A DNA stretch of 64,000 bases from Candidatus Limnocylindrales bacterium (GTDB taxonomy: Bacteria > Moduliflexota > Moduliflexia > Moduliflexales > JAUQPW01). Positions 54,154-62,001 of this stretch are shown here, in pieces. How positions within the stretch are numbered: position 1 is the stretch's first letter; each line of letters starts with the position of its first letter. The stretch spans positions 38,874-102,873 of the forward strand of contig DATMBG010000025.1 of the NCBI GenBank assembly GCA_035559535.1. The letters are read 5' to 3'. The notes under the pieces are model-generated. The model ran no database searches. It was not told where the DNA came from and saw only the letters and a list, made by a program, of their open reading frames with translations. Made by a program: the position numbers and the translations under genes.

Positions 54154-55665
54154 ATGCATCTTAAACGAACCTTTATTAAAATTGCCTTCAGAGGAGTTGT
54201 TCCCGTGGTCTTCATCCTAACTTCATCCACCCACGCGGCCAACCCCGATTTTGGGGTTCAGGTAGAAAGGGCCTTGAAGCAATTTTCCATGATCTTGTTT
54301 GGTATCCAGGGAACTCTGGATCAATCCGCCCCACCGACCTCAGGACCTTATCGTACGGTCTCTCAAACTGCTGAAGATCAGATCTTACTGGCACCAGGTC
54401 TTCAGGCACGATACATAACGCGTCAGGCCGCCGATCTCACGGATCAAATCGTCTTAATTCCCAGGGACAATCCTGTTTACATGGTGACCTGTGTGGAAGG
54501 GACCCGTAAAGTCATCGGGACCAACCCCGACGGAAGTCCCAAGTATAATCCTTCTGTCCAGCTCATCAGTTTGATTGATGGTTCGGTACAAACTATTTTA
54601 CGGGGTATGGATCGTTGTGATGGTATTCGTGAAACCCCCTGGGGTTCTATCCTGGCTACCGAAGAAACCTCTGACGGCGGAGCTTATGAAATCCTCTTTC
54701 CCTTAAGTGTTAGGAACCATGTGGTTATTAATCGGGCAACGGGTGAAATTCGGGATCCAGGCGGTGCAATCTCTCAATTCGTCGTCAAACGCACGGCGTT
54801 ACCTACGATAGCCTGGGAAGGCATCGTTATAACCCCTGGCGGTGTGGTCATTGGAGGGGATGAATTACGTCCGGGTACTGCTAAACCGGATGCAGATGGT
54901 GGAGCCATTTTTAAGTTTATCCCACAAACTCTTCGTACCGACAATACCCCGATCACCGATTTAAGTCAATCTCCCTGGGTTGCAGGAAATGTTTATGCTC
55001 TGCAGGTAACGTGTAGGAATGACAAACCCCAGTATGGGCAGGGTTGTGAGGTAGGTCTGGCGGGTTGGGTACCGGTAAATGCAGCAACAGCCCGTTCAGA
55101 TGCTAATTTGAAAGGAGCTACGGGCTACTATCGGCCGGAGGATATGGATCAGGATCGAACTTATATCGATCCCAATAATCCCAATGCCATACGCTTCTGT
55201 TGGACCGATACAGGCGCTTCAGAGGCCTATAACTTTGCCGAAGTAGTCTGTGCCGTTGATTTTGATGCGAACAGCCCATTCTCTCCGGTGGTTGCAGAAC
55301 GCTTTATTGAAGGTGACCTTGAATTTAATTATTTTGATAACCTGGCGTTCCAACCTGGGACGAATAATCTCTATGTCCTAGAAGATAGCGGGATAGAACC
55401 TCTGGTAAAAGGAAATGATATCTTTGCCTGTCTTCCAGACGGTTTTGATCGAGATCTTAAATCCGACGGGTGTGTAAGAGTTCTGTCTGTAAAAGATTCC
55501 TCTGCAGAACCAAGTGGTTTTATCTTCTCTCCGGATGGTAAAACGGCGTATCTCTCCATTCAACACAGCGACGATACCAACATGCCTCTGGTAGATGATT
55601 ATCCAACCGATGATATCATCGCCATTACCGGCTTCCAGGTTCCCCTTCCTGGTTCCGGGAAGTAG
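54154..55665 (+). CDS. PhoX/DUF839-family exported protein
   Basis: 503-residue exported protein with signal peptide (about 1-28, ending TSSTHAA). The body matches the PhoX/DUF839 propeller family: VYMVTCVEGTRKVIGTNPDG, CDGIRETPWGSILATEETSDGGAYEI, IAWEGIVITPGGVVIGGDELRPG, GATGYYRPEDMDQD and LEFNYFDNLAFQPGTNNLYVLED. Founding members are Ca2+/Fe3+ alkaline phosphatases, but many relatives are uncharacterised; acidic metal-binding positions were not verified. CAGGAAAGGAGAG precedes the ATG. It stands alone, followed by a hairpin shared with potD. Confidence 0.8.
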   Translation: MHLKRTFIKIAFRGVVPVVFILTSSTHAANPDFGVQVERALKQFSMILFGIQGTLDQSAPPTSGPYRTVSQTAEDQILLAPGLQARYITRQAADLTDQIVLIPRDNPVYMVTCVEGTRKVIGTNPDGSPKYNPSVQLISLIDGSVQTILRGMDRCDGIRETPWGSILATEETSDGGAYEILFPLSVRNHVVINRATGEIRDPGGAISQFVVKRTALPTIAWEGIVITPGGVVIGGDELRPGTAKPDADGGAIFKFIPQTLRTDNTPITDLSQSPWVAGNVYALQVTCRNDKPQYGQGCEVGLAGWVPVNAATARSDANLKGATGYYRPEDMDQDRTYIDPNNPNAIRFCWTDTGASEAYNFAEVVCAVDFDANSPFSPVVAERFIEGDLEFNYFDNLAFQPGTNNLYVLEDSGIEPLVKGNDIFACLPDGFDRDLKSDGCVRVLSVKDSSAEPSGFIFSPDGKTAYLSIQHSDDTNMPLVDDYPTDDIIAITGFQVPLPGSGK

Positions 55666-55718
55666 AAGGGAAGGCTGAGAAAACTTTTCCTCTGAACTCT
55701 CCCTTTAATCTTGTAACC

Positions 55719-55764
55719 CTTCAATGAATAGAGGCAACCTCTGGATTGCCTCTACTCATTGAAG
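55719..55764. terminator. Bidirectional hairpin between convergent genes
   Basis: CTTCAATGAATAGAGGCAA and TTGCCTCTACTCATTGAAG form a 19-bp stem with one mismatch around an 8-nt loop, in the 122-bp gap between the PhoX-like gene and potD. No strong T-run follows on either strand. Confidence 0.5.
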
Positions 55765-55787
55765 GAGCAAAACCTGCAGGTGAAGTT

Positions 55788-56885
55788 TTAAGCGGCTTTG
55801 ATCTCGGTCCAGATTTTATCCCAGAGTTGAGTAGCCTCGCTTCCCAGATCTTCTATAAACTCCAACTTGGCCAGAATGGAAGGTGGGGGATAAACCGAGG
55901 GGTTTTCTTTGATTTCCTTTTTGATATACTTCAAAGCAGCCGCGTTGGGAGAGGCAAAGAAAGTATGATTTGAGATTCCGGCACCTACTTCGGGCCGTAA
56001 AACATAATTAATAAAAACCTCGGCCGTATATTTATGGGGAGCCGACTGGGGAATACACATATTATCCGTCCAGATGGTAGAACCTTCTTTCGGAATTACA
56101 TATTGAATGGCTTCATTCTCAGAAGCCGCCGCAAAGGCATCTCCACTGTAAATGTGGGAGATCCAGGACTCTTCCGAAATAAGCATCGGCTTAGCCTGAT
56201 CTGAAGTATAGGCCTTGATCAAAGGCTTCTGTTTGATTAAAAGTTCTTTAGCCTTAGCCAGCTCCTCTTCCTTCCTGGAATTCACCGAGTAGCCCAGATA
56301 CTTAAGAACCGATCCGATTACATCCCGGGCTTCGTTCAGCATGGTAATTTTACCTTTATATCTTTCATCAAAAAGGGCACTCCAGCTATCTAACTTTTCT
56401 TTAATATATTTTTTGTTATAGGCAAACCCTGTAGTCCCCCATTGATAAGGAACGCTGTACTTATTCTCGAGGTCATAAGGAGGTTTGTGAAACCGGGGAT
56501 CAATATTTTTAAAATTAGGGATATTCCCCATGTCTAAAGGAGCCAGCATTCCTTCTTTTATCATGATCCGAACCATATAATCCGAGGGGACAATTACATC
56601 ATAACCCGTAGCCCCGGCCTGTAGTTTCGCCAGAAGAGCATCATTACTATCATAGGTATCGTAATTGACCTTAACCCCAAACTCTTTTTCAAAGTCGGCA
56701 AGGGTGGTTTCTCCAATATAATCAAACCAGTTATAAACGTTTAATTCCTTCGATAACTTACTTTTATCGACCTTTTCGGCCGCTGAAACCTCAGGAACGA
56801 ATTCAGTTGCCCCTTTACCGGCTAGAACCCATGATGCGGTCACGGCTAAGCTTTCTCTCAAAAAATCCCTTCGGGAAACTTTCAT
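55788..56885 (-). CDS. potD: Spermidine/putrescine-type periplasmic binding protein
   Basis: 365-residue solute-binding protein of the PotD/PotF family. Tat-like signal VSRRDFLRESLAVTASWVLAG at the N-terminus. Mature part begins LNVYNWFDYIGETTLADFEKEFGVKVNYDTYDSNDALLAKL, with GYDVIVPSDYMV and PYQWGTTGFAYNKKYI, the polyamine-site signatures. No permease or ATPase gene is beside it, so it is an orphan binding component. The agmatinase-family gene upstream on the same strand (72 bp away) makes a polyamine-related pair. Confidence 0.92.
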   Translation of the reverse strand: MKVSRRDFLRESLAVTASWVLAGKGATEFVPEVSAAEKVDKSKLSKELNVYNWFDYIGETTLADFEKEFGVKVNYDTYDSNDALLAKLQAGATGYDVIVPSDYMVRIMIKEGMLAPLDMGNIPNFKNIDPRFHKPPYDLENKYSVPYQWGTTGFAYNKKYIKEKLDSWSALFDERYKGKITMLNEARDVIGSVLKYLGYSVNSRKEEELAKAKELLIKQKPLIKAYTSDQAKPMLISEESWISHIYSGDAFAAASENEAIQYVIPKEGSTIWTDNMCIPQSAPHKYTAEVFINYVLRPEVGAGISNHTFFASPNAAALKYIKKEIKENPSVYPPPSILAKLEFIEDLGSEATQLWDKIWTEIKAA

Positions 56886-56904
56886 AGGAAATCCGGAATC
56901 AAAA

Positions 56905-56935
56905 CCCAGGAGTCAGAATTATTCTGAGTTCCTGG
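56905..56935. repeat. CAGGAGTCAGAA-type repeat, hairpin form
   Basis: CCAGGA..AGAAT-T-ATTCT..TCCTGG in the gap between the agmatinase and potD genes, part of the dispersed family. Confidence 0.5.
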
Positions 56936-56957
56936 ATTTCAATTCCTGAATTTTGGA

Positions 56958-57827
56958 TTATTTATTACTTGTTAAATATTTATAGCCGATCAATTTATAT
57001 ACCAACTTAGCACAGGTAAAATCTGAAAGGATCTGGTTTTCTATAGGACATAACTCCGTGACATCAAACCCTATCACCTCTTTGGCTTCAAATAACTTTC
57101 GTAAAAAAGCCAGGGCCGGATACCAGAGTAAACCCCCGGGCTCCGGAGTTCCTACGCCGGGTATGACAGAGGGATCGAAACCATCGGCATCGATAGTAAG
57201 GAATACCCGATCTGTTTTAATATGGCTGAGTGCTTTGTCTATCCAGTGGGGGTTTGAGTAAATTTCCCTGGCAGAAATCACCGGGATATTTTTCTCTTTT
57301 ACCAGCTCAGCTTCTTCCAGGCACATGCTTCGGATACCTATATGTACACCGGGGGAAACTTCCAGGATTCGCTTCATAATACAGGCATGATTATACTTAG
57401 AGCCTTCATATTCTTCCCTTAAATCCGTGTGGGCATCGATTTGAACCGTAGTAAAAGTACCGAATACATCGGCAAAAGCCCGAGCTATCCCGATACTGAT
57501 GGAGTGCTCGCCTCCCAATCCCACCACATATTTTCCTTGCCGAACCAGTCTGGCTACTTCTTTTCGGACTCTTTCCACCATTTCTTCCGGCTCGGGTTGA
57601 TCGGCGCAAAGGGGTTCTGAAGTATGAATACCCATCTGAAAGGGTTCGACCTGTAATTCTTCATCATAAAGTTCCACCTGATAGGAGGCTTTTAAAATTG
57701 CTTCTGGGCCTTTATCGGTTCCTTTGATATACGTGGTTGTCTTTTCATAGGGGATTGGTAATATAATCACCTTGGAAGTATCGAACCGGGAATACTCCGG
57801 AGGAAGTCCGAGAAAATCTAACGGCAT
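56958..57827 (-). CDS. speB: Agmatinase-family ureohydrolase
   Basis: 289-residue member of the arginase/agmatinase family, which hydrolyses agmatine to putrescine and urea. All binuclear Mn ligands are visible: His108 (GGEHS), Asp131-x-His133-x-Asp135 (DAHTD) and Asp213-x-Asp215 (TIDADGFDP). PYEKTTTYIKGTDKGPEAIL near the N-terminus is the SpeB type. Guanidinobutyrase or formimidoglutamase activity cannot be excluded. Context with potD supports a polyamine role. No good Shine-Dalgarno lies before ATG 57827. Confidence 0.92.
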   Translation of the reverse strand: MPLDFLGLPPEYSRFDTSKVIILPIPYEKTTTYIKGTDKGPEAILKASYQVELYDEELQVEPFQMGIHTSEPLCADQPEPEEMVERVRKEVARLVRQGKYVVGLGGEHSISIGIARAFADVFGTFTTVQIDAHTDLREEYEGSKYNHACIMKRILEVSPGVHIGIRSMCLEEAELVKEKNIPVISAREIYSNPHWIDKALSHIKTDRVFLTIDADGFDPSVIPGVGTPEPGGLLWYPALAFLRKLFEAKEVIGFDVTELCPIENQILSDFTCAKLVYKLIGYKYLTSNK

Positions 57828-57853
57828 AAAAGAGAAAATTAAAAATCCGGGAT

Positions 57854-57895
57854 GAGAAACCAGGATTCGGAATAGCTTCTGATTTCTGGTTTCTG
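57854..57895. repeat. CAGGAGTCAGAA-type repeat, hairpin form
   Basis: AGAAACCAGGATTC...TTCTGATTTCTGGTTTCT can fold with AGAAACCAG pairing to CTGGTTTCT. It lies upstream of the agmatinase gene. Confidence 0.5.
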
Positions 57896-57932
57896 ACCCC
57901 AGATGAAACTATATTGTAACGAAAAAGTATTG

Positions 57933-57949
57933 TGATACTGTATGTATCA
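57933..57949. promoter_or_regulatory. Inverted repeat TGATAC-N5-GTATCA
   Basis: Perfect 6-bp arms with 5-bp spacing in the divergent region, 56 bp before the solute-binding protein gene at 58005. The form resembles a small dimeric-repressor operator; the regulator is unknown. Confidence 0.35.
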
Positions 57950-58004
57950 GTTACTTCCTTCGACCTGTCAACATCTATTTTTTTATTTTTAAGGAGGCAA
58001 CCCT

Positions 58005-59618
58005 ATGCGCTCAATTTCCTATAAATTACTATTCATTCCTACTTCTGGAAGGCTCATTTTAAACTTCCTCTTTCTTGGAATAATCTGGTTATCTTCGTCT
58101 ATCCAGGCTGCAGAGCCTAAATACGGTGGAACAATTATTCATGGTCGCGGTGGGGACTCTGTGGGGCTGGACCCATCCCATGAAACAGATGGAGAATCTC
58201 TGAATGTAGCTCGAAATATTTTTGATACCCTGGTACGGTATAAAGAGGAGAGCACCGAAATAGAACCTGCATTGGCCACTTCCTGGGAGATTTCCCCGGA
58301 TGGATTGGTGTATACTTTCAAATTGCGCCAGGGGGTTAAATTCCATGATGGCACCCCCTTTAATGCCGAGGCTGTGGTGTTTTCCTTTGATCGACAGCTT
58401 AACCCGGATAAATATCCTGAGCTTAAAGAAACCGGGCCCTATAAGTACTGGCTTGGAATGTCTATGGGAGATATTGTCAAGTCCGTTGAAGCTGTAGATG
58501 AGTTCACCGTTAGATTTACCCTCAAACGCCGGGAAGCCCCTTTCCTGGCTAATCTGGGGATGCACTTTGCGTCGATTGTGAGTCCTACGGCCTTAAAGAA
58601 ACTTACCGTTGACTTTACTCGGCATCCGGTCGGTACCGGCCCTTTTAAATTTGTAGAATGGATTAAGGATGACCGGATCGTGTTGGAAGCCAATCCGGAT
58701 TATTGGGATGGGCGCCCTTATTTAGACAAGGTCATTTTTCGTGCCATACCCGATAATACGACCCGATTATTTGAACTGAAATCTGGAACCATTGATGTCA
58801 TGGTGTTCCCCAATCCAGAGGATATCCAGCTCATCGAAGCAGATCCTGATTTCAAGGTACTTCGACAACCGGGCATGAACATTGGATACCTGGCCATGCA
58901 TACCGAAAAGAAACCCTTTGATAAGGTTAAGGTCCGTCGGGCCATCAATCATGCCATTAATAAAAAGGCAATTGTAGATACCATCTATGAAGGGCTGGGA
59001 ACGGTAGCTAAAAATCCACTTCCACCTATTTTGTGGGGATACAACGATCAAATCCAGGATTATGCATACGACCCCAACAAAGCCAAAGAGTTATTAAAAG
59101 AAGCAGGCTATCCCGACGGATTTGAAACGACCTTATGGGCCCTGCCGGTACCCCGACCTTACAATCCTAATGGTCAAAAAGTTGCCGAGGCGATTCAGGC
59201 AGACCTCCAGAAGGTAGGGATTCGGACCAGGATTATCAGCTACGAATGGGGAACTTACCTGGAAAAGTTAGAGCAGGGCGAACATGATATGGCTTTGTTC
59301 GGTTGGTTTGGGGATAATGGGGATCCGGATAATTTTCTATATATCTTACTGGACAAAGATAGTGCAAAAATCCCGGCTCAAAATATTGCCTTCTACAAAA
59401 ACGATCAGGTCCACGAGCTGCTCATCAAAGCTAAAGAAACCTTCGACCAGAAAGAGCGAGAAAAACTCTATCAACAGGCCCAGGTCATTATCCACGAAGA
59501 TGCCCCCTGGGTTCCACTTGCACATTCGGTGGTCGTTACCATCACCAAAAAAACCGTCCATAACTATAAAATCCATCCGGTAGGAGACTGGCTTTATCAC
59601 AAGGTTTGGAAAGATTAA
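58005..59618 (+). CDS. Peptide/nickel-type ABC transporter substrate-binding protein
   Basis: 537-residue family 5 solute-binding protein (SBP_bac_5), with a signal peptide at about 1-36 (ending SSSIQAAEP). Conserved segments: GLDPSHETDGESLNVARNIFDTLVRY, ALATSWEISPDGLVYTFKLRQGVKFHDGTPF, HPVGTGPFKFVEW, and KVRRAINHAINKKAIVDTIYEG. No permease or ATPase gene follows; a methyltransferase gene begins 12 bp after the stop. AAGGAGG sits at ideal distance from the ATG. The ligand may be a peptide or another oligomer. Confidence 0.92.
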   Translation: MRSISYKLLFIPTSGRLILNFLFLGIIWLSSSIQAAEPKYGGTIIHGRGGDSVGLDPSHETDGESLNVARNIFDTLVRYKEESTEIEPALATSWEISPDGLVYTFKLRQGVKFHDGTPFNAEAVVFSFDRQLNPDKYPELKETGPYKYWLGMSMGDIVKSVEAVDEFTVRFTLKRREAPFLANLGMHFASIVSPTALKKLTVDFTRHPVGTGPFKFVEWIKDDRIVLEANPDYWDGRPYLDKVIFRAIPDNTTRLFELKSGTIDVMVFPNPEDIQLIEADPDFKVLRQPGMNIGYLAMHTEKKPFDKVKVRRAINHAINKKAIVDTIYEGLGTVAKNPLPPILWGYNDQIQDYAYDPNKAKELLKEAGYPDGFETTLWALPVPRPYNPNGQKVAEAIQADLQKVGIRTRIISYEWGTYLEKLEQGEHDMALFGWFGDNGDPDNFLYILLDKDSAKIPAQNIAFYKNDQVHELLIKAKETFDQKEREKLYQQAQVIIHEDAPWVPLAHSVVVTITKKTVHNYKIHPVGDWLYHKVWKD

Positions 59619-59630
59619 CCCTAGAACCCT

Positions 59631-60476
59631 ATGAATCCTATAAATAAAATCTCAGAAACTGCCTTCCTTGTAAACGCTTCAAGGGCCCGGAAGGTTGAGA
59701 TTAGTCAGGATAGATATGCCAGACTCTGGGTATCCGATGCGACGAGGGAACTATGGGATGACTTTGCAAGCAACGTATATGCCCAGGATGACCAGGTGGT
59801 ATCCGTCCGAACCCGATATTTTCTGGATCATTTAAACGCCTTTATAACCTCCTTTGAGTCCCCGGTTTTCATCAACGTTGGAGCAGGATTTACCTCTTAT
59901 CCGTTCCTTATTCGACAACCCTGCCGATGTATCGAAATTGATTATGAACACATTATCCACTACAAGCGTAATAAGATTACAGACTGGCAACGGGAAGGTT
60001 TATTGCCCCCCCATCAGGTAGAATACTTTGCTGCGGATCTCAACCATCCCGTGCAGAGGGAGCGCTTTAAATCGCAACTCGCTCAATGGATAGATAACCA
60101 TCCCTCGTTTATTTTACTCGAAGGAATAACCTATTTTCTGGCTAAGCCCGTACTTAGGGAACTTCTTGAGGCTTTCTCCGTCGTTCAATGCACAGACTCC
60201 CTGGTTGGCTTTGACTTTTGGAAACCGGATATTCAAACCTATCCGGTGTTTATCCGGTTACAAAAATATGTGGCCGAGAAGTTCGGTTATAAGGAAACTC
60301 AGTATAATCTGTTTGATGAGGACTTTATTAACTCTCTTTTAGCTTATCAGGTTGAGGAGATAACCACGGTTATTGAACAGGAGATAATCTATACCCAGCC
60401 CCCTATCTTGCAAGACCGCGAAAAGGTATTACCCGAAAATTACGTGATCTTAAAAAAAACGGAAAAAAGTCTTTGA
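59631..60476 (+). CDS. LCM-type SAM-dependent methyltransferase
   Basis: 281-residue class I methyltransferase of the leucine carboxyl methyltransferase/PPM family. Core motifs: VSVRTRYFLDHLNAFI (RTR segment), VFINVGAGFTSYPFLI (SAM loop, equivalent of the family NLGAGLDTR), CIEIDYEHIIHYKRNKI, and FILLEGITYFLAKPVLRELLEAF. Bacterial members often act in natural-product methylation, and the substrate is unknown. It starts 12 bp after the solute-binding protein gene and is likely co-transcribed with it. Confidence 0.85.
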   Translation: MNPINKISETAFLVNASRARKVEISQDRYARLWVSDATRELWDDFASNVYAQDDQVVSVRTRYFLDHLNAFITSFESPVFINVGAGFTSYPFLIRQPCRCIEIDYEHIIHYKRNKITDWQREGLLPPHQVEYFAADLNHPVQRERFKSQLAQWIDNHPSFILLEGITYFLAKPVLRELLEAFSVVQCTDSLVGFDFWKPDIQTYPVFIRLQKYVAEKFGYKETQYNLFDEDFINSLLAYQVEEITTVIEQEIIYTQPPILQDREKVLPENYVILKKTEKSL

Positions 60477-60532
60477 CACGACCTTGTTTTCAGGTGATAA
60501 GGGAATCGTTGAAGGGTGTAGAGTCAGGGGAA

Positions 60533-60655
60533 TTTGGGGTATGGGAGGGTGGGGGAGTGGGAAAGAATATACTTCCATACCTCCCTACTTCCATACTTCC
60601 ATACCCCCACACCCCCACACTTCCACACTCCCATGCCTTCATACTTTCACGGTCC
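60533..60655. repeat. Low-complexity fold-back repeat (TATGGGAGGGTGGGGG / CCCCCACACCC)
   Basis: G-rich left arm of GGTATGGGAGGGTGGGGGAG type and a C-rich right arm of CCATACCCCCACACCC type. It is the same family as the better formed element at 61781-61988. It abuts the ribosome site of the nitrilase homologue. Confidence 0.6.
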
Positions 60656-60671
60656 TTCAAGGAGGATGGAT

Positions 60672-61739
60672 ATGATAAAACCTTACACTGCAGTTGGACT
60701 CATCCCTACTGTACGCGGCATTCGCAGGCGTGCGGATATCAAGATTAATCTTGAACATTTATCCCACCTGGTAAAGGCGGCTTCTTGGCTGTCGAGTCTG
60801 GATCTTCCGGTCAGGTTGATCGCCTTTCCAGAGGGGGCCCTTCAGGCTTTCAACGATGAGGTACTCGACCTGGACCATGTCCAGTTTGCGAGGGAATGTG
60901 CCATCGATATTCCGGGTGAGGAAACCGAAGAATTAGGCAAGATAGCCCGTGAGTACGATATCTTCATCATGGCCCAGGCGAAAGCACGCCATCCTGATAT
61001 TAAAGACCGTTTCTTTAACGTTGGTTTTATCCTCAACCCCCGAGGAGAGGTCATCTTAAAGCACTATAAAGTTTCTCCACTTTTTCCCGTTGAACACTCG
61101 GTCTGTCCCCACGATATTTATGACTGGTGGATTGAGAAGTATGGCCGTAATCTCAATGCTTTTTGGCCTGTTGTAGATACCGAGATCGGTCGCTTAGGAA
61201 TTATGATGGCCAATGAAGGGTCCTATCCTGAAAACGCCCGGGCCCTGGCGATGAACGGCGCCGAAGTCGTATATCGTGCTTCTTATCCCCACCCGGCAAC
61301 AGGCAATGAAATTTTTGAAATTCAGAGTCGCGCCCGGGCCCTGGATAATAACCTGTATATTATAGCTCCCAATATGGGAACCTATTATCTTTTTCCTGAA
61401 GATACGACTCCTATTGATACCTTTGGTGGACGTTCCTTTATTATTAACTATAAAGGTCAGGTTGTAGGTCGACAGGAATATGGAGCCGGTTCGACCTATG
61501 TAGCCGGAGTAATTGATATTGAAGCCTTACGAGATCATCGGGCCCGTGCCCAATGGGATAATTGGCTGAAAGATCTACGTACCGAACTCTACCAGATAAT
61601 CTACGAACAACCCATCTATCCAAAGAATTTATATCTAGACCGTGCTCCCATGAAGCACGCTGAGTATCGTGAGAAGGTCATTCAGCGCCAGATTCAACTG
61701 ATGCATGATCGAGGAATTTGGGTAAAACCGGAAAGATAA
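60672..61739 (+). CDS. Carbon-nitrogen hydrolase (nitrilase) homologue lacking the catalytic cysteine
   Basis: 355-residue nitrilase-superfamily protein. The catalytic Glu (FPEG, Glu54) and Lys (LKHYKVS, Lys133) are present, but the segment aligned with the usual G-V-M-I-C-Y-D..PE reads GIMMANEGSYPENARALAMNGAEVV, putting Ala180 where the nucleophilic Cys belongs. It ends with the typical YPKNLYLDRAP region. It may be a non-catalytic scaffold, or use different chemistry. ATG 60672 is 6 bp after GGAGG; the open frame from 60534 reads through the low-complexity repeat and is not the start. Confidence 0.85.
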   Translation: MIKPYTAVGLIPTVRGIRRRADIKINLEHLSHLVKAASWLSSLDLPVRLIAFPEGALQAFNDEVLDLDHVQFARECAIDIPGEETEELGKIAREYDIFIMAQAKARHPDIKDRFFNVGFILNPRGEVILKHYKVSPLFPVEHSVCPHDIYDWWIEKYGRNLNAFWPVVDTEIGRLGIMMANEGSYPENARALAMNGAEVVYRASYPHPATGNEIFEIQSRARALDNNLYIIAPNMGTYYLFPEDTTPIDTFGGRSFIINYKGQVVGRQEYGAGSTYVAGVIDIEALRDHRARAQWDNWLKDLRTELYQIIYEQPIYPKNLYLDRAPMKHAEYREKVIQRQIQLMHDRGIWVKPER

Positions 61740-61780
61740 CCCTTTGATGTCAAACGAGACGTTTAACCTACTACTTTGGC

Positions 61781-61988
61781 ATTAATCCACGAAGCTGTGA
61801 AAAGTGTGGGGGTGGGGAGTGGGGAAGTGGGAAAGTGTGGGGGTGGGGGAGTGTGGGAGTATGAAGGTATGGGAGTGTGGGAGTGTGTGGGAGTTCTATT
61901 TCTTACACCCCCATACTTCCATACCCCCATACTCCCATACTTTCTTACCTCCCGCACTCCCACACTTTTCACAGCCTCGTGGGTTAAT
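61781..61988. repeat. 208-bp fold-back element, MITE-like
   Basis: Outer arms ATTAATCCACGAAGCTGT followed by GAAAAGTGTGGG (61781-61810) and their complement at 61959-61988 match at about 27 of 30 positions. Inside are G-rich left (TGTGGGGGTGGGGGAGTG) and C-rich right sequences that continue the pairing. It ends 13 bp before the ATG of the next gene, which has no Shine-Dalgarno. Confidence 0.75.
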
Positions 61989-62001
61989 ATTTTTTTAAAC
62001 C

